DNA from: Choristocarpus tenellus KU-1152 | Lineage: Eukaryota > Phaeophyceae | NCBI GenBank assembly: GCA_964200185.2 | Contig: CAXNAD020000002.1 | Coordinates: forward strand, 19,209 to 83,208 | DNA: 64,000 nt | Direction: 5' to 3' | In this document: one piece after another, positions 1-9,518 of the stretch | How the letters are laid out: each line of letters starts with the position of its first letter | How positions within the stretch are numbered: the first letter of the stretch is position 1 | Program-made: the position numbers and the translations under genes | Notes under the pieces: generated by a model | The model's database searches: none | What the model saw: only the letters and a program-made list of their open reading frames with translations | What the model was told of the DNA's origin: nothing

Positions 1-1026
1 ATCTTGAAATTCCCTGTCTCCCAACACCATATCCACCGGGGGAAAACTACATACTGAGAGGGGATTTTGGGCACTGTAGTAAGAAATCAGTAAAATGCTG
101 CCCCAGATTTTTATGGACAAGGGTGTTCCTTATCCCCTTGAAACACAGCTATATAGTAGTACCCACCACTTTAGTAGTGAGCACCATCACAAAGAGGGCT
201 ACTATATATCTCACCAACCACTGCATACCCTCACATCAAACCTTGGTCCCATTGTTCATTTTATATTGATCCCTAGATTACAAACCCCTGTGAGCTAGGT
301 AGTGTTCCATTATTTCATCCACTGGGTTGATTTGACGAATACAATTATGTTTGAAAAAAAAATGACAGATGGTTGTTTTAGGAGAGAGTCAATATATTTG
401 ACCCTTTATAGTACATGAACTGTACAATCAGAGATGTGTAAAAAAAATATGCAATTTCCATGTCACGTCATAACAGCAAACTCTTTAGGAGGAAAGGAAT
501 GCTGACATGTACTGGATAAGGATTGATCGGTGGTGCATGGGCCGCACGCGTTGAGCACCAAGCGACCTGGCAAGGTATTACATTCCGATTAACAAAATCT
601 GGTAAAACCGACACAATCAGACTCTTAGGAGACAAAAGTCAGGGGTATGCTCAAATGTCTTCACCCACTGGGAGTAATTTAGGTAAAGTATTTTAGGTAA
701 CGCGAAGGAGATCAGAAACAGAAGGGCACCTCCTCGGGTGGGGGCTCCAGCAAGGAACTATTAAAATGTGAAGAAGGAAACATTTAATAATTTCTCAAGG
801 TTGTAAACGTGGACGCTGGTCAACATAAGGACTCAAAAGTTGCTGGACCTTGGAGCATCTATAGCCCTACAATGGGTGTCCATGAAGTGGAGTAGTGGTC
901 GGTGGAGTGCATGAGATTAGTGGCGGTGACTGGAAAAGCTGTGCAAGAGGAAAGGGGGGGAAGTCCTTCCTACAAGATCGTAACTACGTGTTTAAAGAAA
1001 ACTATAAAGGATACGAAGCGACTCAC
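1..1026. other. No gene resolved; probable downstream part of the RNase III gene
   Basis: I see no convincing exon here on either strand. The RNase III gene on the minus strand must continue into this stretch, because its last recognised exon ends in an open phase at 1027 with a good donor. I looked for the second acidic block of the catalytic domain and did not find it. The open frames present are short and lack family motifs. Confidence 0.4.
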
Positions 1027-1529
1027 CAGGTTCAACCTGTCCGCAAACGCAGCACATGCACTCGCGCTGACAAAGCGTTGACGCACAATAGAAAGGTGTC
1101 CAGAAGATCGCTCTCGCGCGGAACTTGAATGAAAAAGCCACGAGGATACCGCCAGCTGTAGCACAGAGTCGCCAAGCCATTCAAGCTCGTCCATATGGCC
1201 TGTCCAAATCCGATAGCCAGGAAAAGGATTGCCAAGTGCCATTGACGGCTTCTCCTATTTTGCTACATTTAAAGTTCTGCATGGAATGTTAATTCAGTAG
1301 TCACAACTTTCTCTTGGACAAGGTATCGACCAACGAAGGCAAATCATCTAAAATTTGGTGAAAGCAAGGTTCCCCCGTATATGTTTGTCCCTTTCGTCAC
1401 CTTACCTCCAGCAAAGAGCTCCTCATTGCAAAATGATGAGTGTGTGAGAGCATTGAGGATAAAGTCCCTTTTCCTGAATCGATATCCTAGTGCATTCTCC
1501 ACGGATGATATTCTTCCCGAATCCTCCAT
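1027..1529 (-). CDS. Ribonuclease III-family protein, 5' exons (partial)
   Basis: Two exons of an RNase III-domain protein, read on the minus strand. Exon 1 (1529-1406) starts at an ATG and reads into ALGYRFRKRDFILNALTHSS, the opening helix of the RNase III fold. Exon 2 (1199-1027) carries the signature DELEWLGDSVLQLAVSSWLF, which includes the catalytic Glu and Asp, followed by HLSIVRQRFVSASACAAFAD, matching the usual 'LS..R...VS...LA..A' helix. The intron is GT..AG, and phase 1 is kept across the join. Family members cleave double-stranded RNA; organellar mL44-type ribosomal proteins share the fold and cannot be excluded. The remaining catalytic-domain exons, with the second acidic site, and any dsRNA-binding domain were not found. 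Transcription diverges from the SRRM1 gene. Confidence 0.8.
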
Positions 1530-1710
1530 GTCTTGTGATGATTGAACTTCTTAAGGAGGTGTGGTTTTGAATGACCAAACGAAAACGCCTACTTGTTCTT
1601 TCTGTGTTTAATAATTGTTACAAAGTAGGTGAGGAACCTTACAACTGTGCAGGAAGGTAGGTAGTCCCCACCACTTTTTAACATCCCAGCCACGTTACGC
1701 ACCGCTCAAC
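1530..1710. promoter_or_regulatory. Compact bidirectional promoter, RNase III (-) / SRRM1 (+)
   Basis: The two start codons face away from each other and are only 181 bp apart, so this interval should contain both 5' UTRs and promoters. I see no clear TATA element placed for either gene. The function is inferred from position only. Confidence 0.55.
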
Positions 1711-4700
1711 ATGTCGAGTGGTTTTTTTCGTGGTACTAACACGGAACAGGACTCCAGATTTGGGGATTCTGACAAGAAACTGATGAAAAAGATGAAATTT
1801 TCCAAGATCCTGGATCAGAAGGTATGCGTAGGTGGACCTTGTAGTCAAGGTTGCCTACGGACGAGTGCAACATTATGTAAAAGAAAGGAAACATACTCTG
1901 CGATTCTTTGCTGTATCTCAATTTCAGGTAAATATGAAGAAGGTCAATACAGACGTGATGAAACGATGGATTGCTCAACGGATCACATCCCTTTTGGGCT
2001 TCGAGGACGACATTGTGGTGGGAACTTGCGTCAATTATCTCTCGGAGGAGGTGTGTCTCGGTGTACAATATTTCTTTATTGGGAATAGAAATCGATTGGT
2101 ATTTTTTTGTTAGAGTGTGAAGGCTGGGTGTGTACAAAACTTCTAGAGGAACCAACTTGATGCTCACCCTATATTTATTATGCTAGCCTTGGAATGGGAA
2201 ATCTTTCGTCGCTGCAATATCTTGTCCCCACTTATCCCATGGTTTTGCACTTAGTTTGGTAATCTACTCACAAGTTGTTCATGGGGGAGCATGAGTATTC
2301 CGTATGCATGCTTTGGTTTAAAGTGTCGTGTTCCTCTTCGGTGGGCATATCTAGGGTAATTTTCTGACTGGACAACGGCTTCGAATCGGAAAGGTTGTAT
2401 GTGTATTGACAGGACCACTCGCGGGAAAGTGACTTGGACAACAATTCACTCGGTAGAACTGTGGACTTCTTGCAGGGGAAGCTGGACCCCAAGAGGCTAC
2501 AGTTGCAGCTCACGGGATTCCTGGAGAAGTCAACAAGCACATTTATGGAAGAGCTGTGGGGTCTCCTGGTCGATGCGCAGAATAGCCTTGGGGGAATCCC
2601 CTCTGCCTTTCTTCAAGACAAGAAACAGGAGATGCTGAAAGCTAAGGCAAGTGAAGCAGGAAGGAAAGAGTGAAAACCAAAAGTTTTGTGGATGTATTTT
2701 TTGGACATCTGCGAGATAAAACTTAAGTGGGGGGATTGGATGATGTGGCTCTCTTTCTCATTAATTGGATGTCAAGGTGATGGTGTCTGCCTTTCTGTGT
2801 GTTACCGTTCTGGCCATGCAGAGGTTTCCAGATGGTCTTACCCTCAATCCTTTCCCAACAACAGGAGGAAGAGCACAGGCAGGAAGTTGAACTTCAGAAG
2901 AGGATGACTGAGCACCAGCAAGAGATGGAACATGCTGCTCTATTGGCTGAAGCTGCGAAGAGGTGACGAACTCAGATGGGCAACTAATAGACAATCTCCT
3001 TTTGTGGTGGTTGTACCATCTACCAGCGTAGGTTTTCTTTGAGAATAAACACTTTTGTACCCGTGTTCCTCAACACTGTATTTCATTGATTTTATTCATT
3101 TAGGCTTCTTTCTTCTAATGTATGCATCCTGAATTGAACCTAAACTGTGTGTGATAGGGTAGCTGCATCAACTACGGATCTCCCTCATTCTAGTGGTGGG
3201 GCCCGTGCGAGCCGCTGGGGTAAACCTGTTCAAGACCTTGATGCAAAGTTGATGCAACCAGAGTTGCTGAGCAGTTTGGAGCTAGCTCCTGCTGCAAACA
3301 GCAAAGAGGTATGTGTGATTCCTTTGAGTGGATTAAGATAAAAAGTCAATCTACGGAAGTGTGTTAATATCTATGAACCTGTTGTGCTTTTGACTGCATC
3401 TACAGGAGAATGAATCTGGCAAAGAGGCAGATGTTGGGTTTCACCCTACAAGCTCTGAGCAGGAGGTAAATGAAGGTCAGGAGGATACCACTGCAGAGTC
3501 AAGGAGCGAAGTTGACAAGAAGGAAAGCAGGTACCAGGGTGTATGGAATCATATTTATGAGAACATGAGTCAAGAGGTGGTGCATCTTCCTTGAAGGAAC
3601 ACAGAAGTCAAGATTTGAAGTGTGATCCATCTAATGCAACCCAGTTGTAACTGCAATGAAAGCAGCATACCATATGGTGTGGTCTGTGCCATGCAGCAGC
3701 TCACAATATATACCTGCTCTGAAGCTCGAGGACCAGGTTTACACCAGTATATTGAATTCACAAATCACAGATATTGGTCAGATGTGCTGTGCCCCGCATA
3801 GAGATTTCTATCATTACGACTACTCACTGACTACAACTTGCAGGGTGATGGTGGTGATGATGATGATGATGATAATGATGCCTATTACGTATGTTTTGAC
3901 TTCGCACCTTGGTACACTATTTTTGCCATGATCCATACAACTTGGGTTAAGGTAAGGTTTAGGGTTACAGCTCACTCAGACTAAACACCAGTGGGTCAAT
4001 GAGATTACCCCATAAAATTACCCCATGATAACCATACCCCATAATAACCATACACTCGCTCCTTAGTGTTAAAGTTTTTTCATGTCTCTCAATAGGATCA
4101 CTTTGTTCATTTGGTGTAGGCAGAGGGGATGCTGAGACCACAGAGTTTGATATTTTCCTTTTATTCTGGGGCAATCTTGGAAAACCAGGAAGAATGTGAG
4201 TGCAGAGGAATCAAGCGGGCATGCAGTGGACAGGTTGGATGATGAAAAGAGGGACAGATCTGAACAGTTACCCCAGCCACAGCGTGTGTTGACTCCCAAA
4301 AGAAAGAGGAGTGGAAGTGACCTCAGTCAGGATGATAAACAGAGCAAGAACAGAGATGGGGCTAAGGGCTATGGCAAAGGTCATGAGAAGAGCAAATCAC
4401 GCAAGCATGACCACAGGAGGCCCGATGAACAGAATAAAGATCGAAGGTCAAGGGAGGGGAGGCGGGAAAGTCCAATTATGAGGGGCAGAAGGGGCGGTGA
4501 TGCTTCAAGGAGTAGGGATAGGGCAAGGTACAGTGATGGGGAACGACGGCAGGAGGGAAGCAGGAAGCGAGACGGGGATAGGAGTCGGGAGAGGCGTTCT
4601 GAGAGGAACCAAGAAATAGACCTGGGGCTTGAGAAGAGAGGCAAGAGCAGGGGTAGTCCAAGGCGTGATGATCGTGAACGTAAGGCCAGGTATAATGGAA

Positions 4701-5563
4701 AGCAGCATGGTCGAGGAGATCTGCGCAGTAGCAGAGACAGGAGCAAGGAAAGTAACAAAACAAGTCGCCACAGGGCAAGCAGGAGGAGGACCGATGAGAG
4801 CAGCGAAGGAGATGATGCTGACAGAGCAAAGGAATACCTTAGCGAGAGTGATGAAGAAAATGGCCTGGGGTCTAGTACTGATGGTGCCAGTGATGCACAG
4901 GTGACTCTATTCTTATTAGAGACAGCCACCTTTACTATAGAATCAAAGAATGACACGTACTGTACTGGTAGGTGGGGTTGACTCTGTTGTCATACCAAAA
5001 TTGTCTTGAGAAGGGCAGTAGGTGTCTTGTGTGCTTTTTCCCATCTTCCCTTCATCAATTTGACAAACAAAAAGTAGCTCAGCAATGGTGATACAATATT
5101 CTATACCAGCACACAGAACGTCAAACAGAAGTAAATCTCTATGTTCAGAATGTATCCCCATGAGATTTTCTTCAGAAATGCTTCATCTCCAGTATTTGTA
5201 TTATATGTAGTGTTGCCTGCATTTTTTTGTACACAAAGTGACCCATGGTCCTATCCTCCGACCCCAGTGAAATTTTTAGGAGGTGAGACCCCAAGATCAC
5301 CCCCTCCTTTATTTCTTAGTCATAAACATATATATACACAATTTTTGAGTCTCCTGCTCAACATTCTTTGAGTGTTTCCTACAGTATGAGCCTGTCTGCC
5401 AGAGGTCTGGTAGTGATGTAGTTCCAGTGCAACTATGCATGAGTGACTTGAGACCATCTTTATGTTGACACTGACCCTGACGGTCCTTGAACAGGCTAGA
5501 CTGGAACGAGAGGACAACTTGCGCAAGATGGCACTAGCAGCTCTGGCTAGAAGGTCTAGTTGA
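1711..5563 (+). CDS. SRRM1: SRRM1/SRm160-like splicing co-activator (PWI domain + Arg-rich tail)
   Basis: Eight exons: 1711-1821, 1928-2050, 2413-2646, 2865-2962, 3158-3308, 3406-3530, 4189-4900 and 5495-5563, giving about 540 aa with all phases consistent. The N-terminus MSSGFFRGTNTEQDSRFGDS is the family's opening. A PWI domain follows (about residues 30-130): MKRWIAQRITSLLGFEDDIV, then LQLTGFLEKSTSTFMEELWG and GIPSAFLQDKK. A charged coiled-coil stretch comes next (EEEHRQEVELQKRMTEHQQE), then a long Arg/Ser/Asp/Glu-rich tail encoded mainly by the 712-bp exon 7, and a conserved-type end (LEREDNLRKMALAALARRSS). In animals this protein is a nuclear co-activator that binds RNA through PWI and links SR proteins to the spliceosome and exon-junction complex. 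Intron 3 appears to use a GC donor (AAG|GCAAGT). The tail has mixed RD/RS/RE content rather than long pure RS runs and is shorter than in vertebrates. Confidence 0.93.
3846..3880 (+). repeat. (GAT)n / (GGT)n trinucleotide microsatellite
   Basis: A short imperfect GAT/GGT tract inside SRRM1 intron 6. It lies outside every exon. Confidence 0.85.
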
Positions 5564-7237
5564 TTGTAAAGTGCACTTGTTACACTCATTGGCACTGGAA
5601 GAAGTGGGTGCTCTTGTCAGCCAGGCAAAAAAGGATTGGGAAGGAATTGCACTATGCACCATTGCTGAAGAGTGAAATATCCATGCAGAAAGACCATCTC
5701 CATGGAATATTTTGCCATCCGGGTTAGTCATCACCTCAGCTTGTTCCAGCCTCCCCAGTTATAGTGGCTTGACAGTCCTCAGGCCGACAAGAGTTGGCAG
5801 CAAAGCATATGCATATCCTGGTGGTGTCTAGAGGAACATATAATTATCATAATTGAGACAGACAACATCCACAGTTCTTAATGAACCCCATCTCATGGTA
5901 CCAGTGCTTTAGTTCAAATTGTGAAAATGCAGTAGTTTCCTAGCTTGACCCCGTGTACCCAATTTGTGGTATTTTAGAAGATTTTTTGAGATCTATGCTA
6001 ATTGAGCTTGAAAAGATCAAGCTCTATATTTTTGGCTAAAACAAAGCCAAAAGTTGATACTTCCTCGGATGCCTCACATTTCCAACAACCTGTATACAAT
6101 TGCCATTGCTCAGTGCATCTTCTGGGTGGAGAGCAGTTTTGGAGAGCACTCTGAGGCATGCAAACAATCGGAAATCCCTCATAATGTGAGACCCTGGCCA
6201 AATACCATACCTACACTAGCCAAAGCAAATTGTGATGGACTCAGAGCTATGGTGTGGAGTACACATCAAGTGTGGTGTCAAGGTCATTGTCAGGACACCT
6301 TCTAGACAATTCTGCAAGGGATCAGCATGATGTTAGCACCTTCGATGAAACATGGAATATATTTTTTCAAGTGTACTTCACTTGATGACCAGACTGAAAT
6401 GATCAAGTATAGGAATTTGAACTACATGTCATTTACTGAGGTGGAACAAACTAGCCATTTTGTAATTGTCTGGAAAAATGCAAAGCTTTGAAATCTCTTT
6501 CAGCCATTGGTTCTTGGTTGTAAGCAATTTTACCTACACTGATGCGCTTTGGGACAATGTAATTTTAATGTTCTAGATCTTTTTATTACTCTTGTGAAAA
6601 AAAGTTCTTGATGGAAAGTGATGCTGACCTTTTGCGAAAAATGGAATATTGTTTAGATATGCTCTACTTTGACACTATGAAACAGTCCTTGATTAGAAGC
6701 TCTACAGAAACTATCACAATACTGGCAGGCTGAGGAAGGAATGCAATAAGGGGATTGTATAGAGCGAGCTTTAGATTGCTGAACGTATTACTGTTCACAA
6801 TACAATCTCCTAAAATAAATTAAGATCTTGTGGAAGTACTTGAGAGGGTTTTGTTGGTATGTGTGCATACTGGCCATTGAGAACATTCAGGACAAGACCT
6901 GCATGTTGAGTGGTTCTGTTGCAGAGCACGTTGACCGCCCTCCTTCGTACACAAAGAAGACTATTGGAGAGATCTGACCCGTAAATTTGTACTCTTGGGA
7001 GGTCTATCCCCCCATCAAGACAACATCCACTCTGTGATAGGGTAGCTTTGGTCAATGCAAGCTGATTATGACGGAAGACCATGAAATAAGAAGAGTTTTT
7101 CTGTGGACCAGGTAAATGTGACAGCAATGGGTCAGGGGTTGGTCCAAGTGAATTTTGATCGGACCAGTCCAGAGTCGTCAGAGAGTATAACTGGATCAGA
7201 CTGTGGGCTGGCCCTGGTTAAATTTGCCTTGATAGGG
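5564..7237. other. Intergenic stretch downstream of SRRM1; nothing recognised
   Basis: The SRRM1 stop is at 5561-5563. I find no further exon with splice sites and coding character on either strand up to the bacterial-like island. From about 7130 the sequence takes on the pyrimidine-rich 'GGACCAG/CCTGGTTAAAT' wording that recurs at 7.76-8.4 kb, so the island's flanking repeat seems to begin there. Confidence 0.4.
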
Positions 7238-7591
7238 CTTGAGTCTATCTCATATCTTTCACCTGGTAAGGGATTAAAATCTGCTCATTTTGATGAAGCT
7301 AGAAAGTGTGATGAGCAAAAATGGGCCACCAATTTTAAATTAATGAGTAAGCTTGGAACTGCTGAAATTTCAAGCTCTTATATACAAAATGATCGTTCTA
7401 GGAAATTAATATATAATGGTTCGAAGATTTCAGGCGGTGAATTATCTAATTTACTAAATGTTATTTGGCTTACTCCTCAGATGGAAAGTTTATTTTTAGG
7501 AGGTGCGTCAACTAGAAGAAAATTTCTTGATAGAATAGTTTATGGTTTTGATTCAAAACATGCAAAAAATATAGCAAAATATGATCATTAT
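7238..7591 (+). pseudogene. recF: Bacterial recF fragment (Rickettsiales-like), truncated at both ends
   Basis: An uninterrupted 118-codon piece of the RecF DNA-repair ATPase. It opens at LESISYLSPGKGLKSAHFDE, equivalent to the block just after the Walker A loop, and contains NVIWLTPQMESLFLGGASTR then RKFLDRIVYGFDSKHAKNIA, the most characteristic RecF segment. The wording (YLSPGKGL, WLTPQM, RKFLDRIVY.FD.KHA) is closest to what I know of Rickettsiales RecF. The Walker A motif, the ABC signature, Walker B and the whole C-terminal half are absent, so it cannot act as RecF. It is AT-rich with A/T third positions, unlike neighbouring exons. The same frame continues upstream to 7103 in sequence unrelated to RecF, so no start codon of its own is credible. 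Inference: DNA transferred from an endosymbiont, now decaying in a host repeat region. Confidence 0.85.
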
Positions 7592-7599
7592 AAATTGTC

Positions 7600-7745
7600 G
7601 ACTCCTTTGAGTTTTTTAACTCCCTGTGGGAATTGACTAGTCTTTAACCGCTCAATCAAAAGAGATATTTTTAGTAAAAACTTCTTATTGAGTTTTTGCA
7701 GATCTTTTTTTAACATTTTTAGCTAATTCGATTTTATAGGTTCTA
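7600..7745 (-). pseudogene. RelE/ParE-family toxin gene fragment, frameshifted and truncated (bacterial origin)
   Basis: On the minus strand, the N-terminal part of a RelE/ParE-superfamily addiction-module toxin is recognisable in two frames. The opening strand (TYKIELAKNV) is in one frame at 7745-7712. The next helices, with the diagnostic end GVKKLKGVD, are in another frame at 7711-7600. The break falls in a seven-base homopolymer at 7705-7711, consistent with a one-base indel. No in-frame start codon precedes the first part, and everything after the GVKKLKG motif, including the C-terminal strands where family members carry active-site residues, is missing. The gene is therefore dead. It abuts the recF fragment in convergent orientation, and the two likely arrived together. 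The parent family are mRNA endonucleases or gyrase inhibitors paired with an antitoxin; no antitoxin gene is visible. Confidence 0.65.
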
Positions 7746-8186
7746 GACAAGGTTAAATACCTAATTCTGATTTAACCTGATCCCAGGAATCGGGCTGAAA
7801 CGAAGCCATAACGATGGTAAACTTGTAAAAATGTGTTATTGCAGAGGCAGACCAGGGCCATTGAGATTGGAACTGGACTGAGTCACCGCCGCTCATCAAT
7901 ATCATTAGATAAAACACATTTAAGTTGGTAGATTATTCTTGAACCATACTTTACAATCTGCTGTTGAAAGTGGAGCTTTTCGAATTATATTTCCACCATA
8001 TTTGAGGTAGTCTCACAGGGCTACAAAATGAAAACATAAAATTTGATTTAACAGGGACATTCCAGGTCCATGAGGGATTATATCTGGACCTGACTGCAAA
8101 CCGACCCAGGTTAAACATTTCTAAACAGGACTGAACCAGAGTCATAGGGATAGTAAGCAGACTGGGCCTGTGAGCTGGTCTGGGTG
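7746..8186. repeat. Host repeat flank of the bacterial island
   Basis: This stretch has no gene. It repeatedly uses short words such as 'ggttaaat', 'ggacctgactg' and 'ggaccag', which also occur in the 7130-7237 flank and in the tandem repeat that follows. That suggests one degenerate repeat family surrounds the bacterial insert. A 'gatcaggttaaatcag' word at about 7763-7778 is in inverted orientation to 'ccctggttaaatttgcc' at about 7210-7226. Confidence 0.4.
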
Positions 8187-8405
8187 AAATATGGCCTAAT
8201 AAGGGTGGAGTAGGTCCATCAAGACTGTACCCAGACCACGTGGTGGGTTGGACCATGGACCCGGCCCAGTCTGTCCAATTAGCTGCTGGTCTGGTCTGTC
8301 TACCTAATAAGGGTGGAGTGGGACCATCAAGACTGTACCCAGACCATGTGGTGGGTTGGGCCATAGACCCAGCCCAGTCTGTTTGTCCAATTAGCTGATG
8401 GTCTA
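8187..8405 (+). repeat. Tandem repeat, two units of about 110 bp
   Basis: Two near-identical copies lie head to tail. Each contains 'cctaataagggtggagt.gg', 'ccatcaagactgtacccaga', 'gtggtgggttgg.cca' and ends in 'gtccaattagctg.tggtct'. The copies differ by a few substitutions and a short extra 'ttgt' in the second. The long minus-strand open frame across this stretch (7951-8364) is a by-product of the repeat. Confidence 0.9.
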
Positions 8406-9518
8406 GTCTAAGCCCTGCACCAAGTCTCTAATACAAAAGAAAGCTATGTTTGGCTTTTCTGGACTAAATGAAAATGTTGCTTAGCACACCATCAGCATCA
8501 CATATTTCCAAGAATGCAACAGGGATGGAGAGCATGGAATACTTATTTTTGAAAGCTCTTCAATGCTATTGGTGGAAGTTCCCAAGGGGTGGAAGTTTTC
8601 TATATGTTACTGAAGAGGCGTCAATTCCAACCATGCTCTGTTTAGAGCACTGAGCACTTGAACTCTTGGGATATTTGTACTGATCATTGAGCTCTATACA
8701 GAAAGGTATCCACTCTAAAACAGAATTGCATCCCAACCTCCACACATTGTAGGAAGTATTACAGATCTCAGATCTACTGGTCCAACAGTAGCAATTCAAA
8801 ATCACTTAGAAAAATTGTGATAAGGCCCCAAGAACAGGATAAAAACCATTTTATTTCTCTTGTAAGTTTTGCTGTAAAATTGGAAGCAAAGCCGGGATCG
8901 CTTTTGCTATGTCAAGAACCTTTTTCACAATGAGGTTGAATACAGGACCTATGGCAGGATCTACAACATAAACAAGTTTATGTTGCTCCACCAACAGTAT
9001 AGTTCAGAATTATTTGTGATAAATAACTTACTATATTTTTTATTTTATACTGGTCCAGTCAAGAAAACTTAACAATTTTGTTCCTCCTCAAAATTGAATG
9101 CCACCAAATTAAAACACCAAATTAGTGTCTACCTCACCTTCGAAACTTGTTTCTGGCTGTAGCTGTCAGAACATATTACATGTAAACAAATACTGAGCAG
9201 TGGTGCAAGATACTTCTTCTAGGACTTCAACTTGATCTCAACTCAGAATGAAGCATTGTTTCAAGACTCTTGGTCACAGCCTTTGCTTTTCAGAATCATA
9301 CAATCCTTCTGTAAGTGTGATACAGTTGGGAGACAGGGAAGATAGTATGAGAGGCACTAATCTTTGTGTTAGATCAGACTGTGATACCAATGGGAACATT
9401 GTTTTATCCAAAGTCCTTGTTGATTGTTTCCAGGAATTACTAAAACTAAGTCGTAGTATCTATTCTTGAAGATGCCGCAGAAATGCAAGAAAGGTTGAAT
9501 ATTGCTCATGTCCAAGGT
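8406..9518. other. Non-coding stretch; nothing recognised
   Basis: AT-rich sequence with only short open frames and no family motif. It probably holds the 3' UTR and downstream flank of the minus-strand gene that ends at 9519. Confidence 0.4.

Noticed and set aside
4381-4956. 191-codon minus-strand Ser/Leu-rich frame
   Set aside because: It is the reverse-complement shadow of the SRRM1 Arg-rich exon.
7103-7636. Treating the whole 177-codon frame as an intact recF gene
   Set aside because: Only codons about 46-163 resemble RecF. The upstream part is host repeat, the tail is sequence of the opposite-strand relic, and the Walker A, signature and Walker B regions are absent.
7951-8364. 137-codon minus-strand open frame
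   Set aside because: Its repeated QPTTWSGYSLDGPTPPLLG comes from the 110-bp tandem DNA repeat; no splice or start context.
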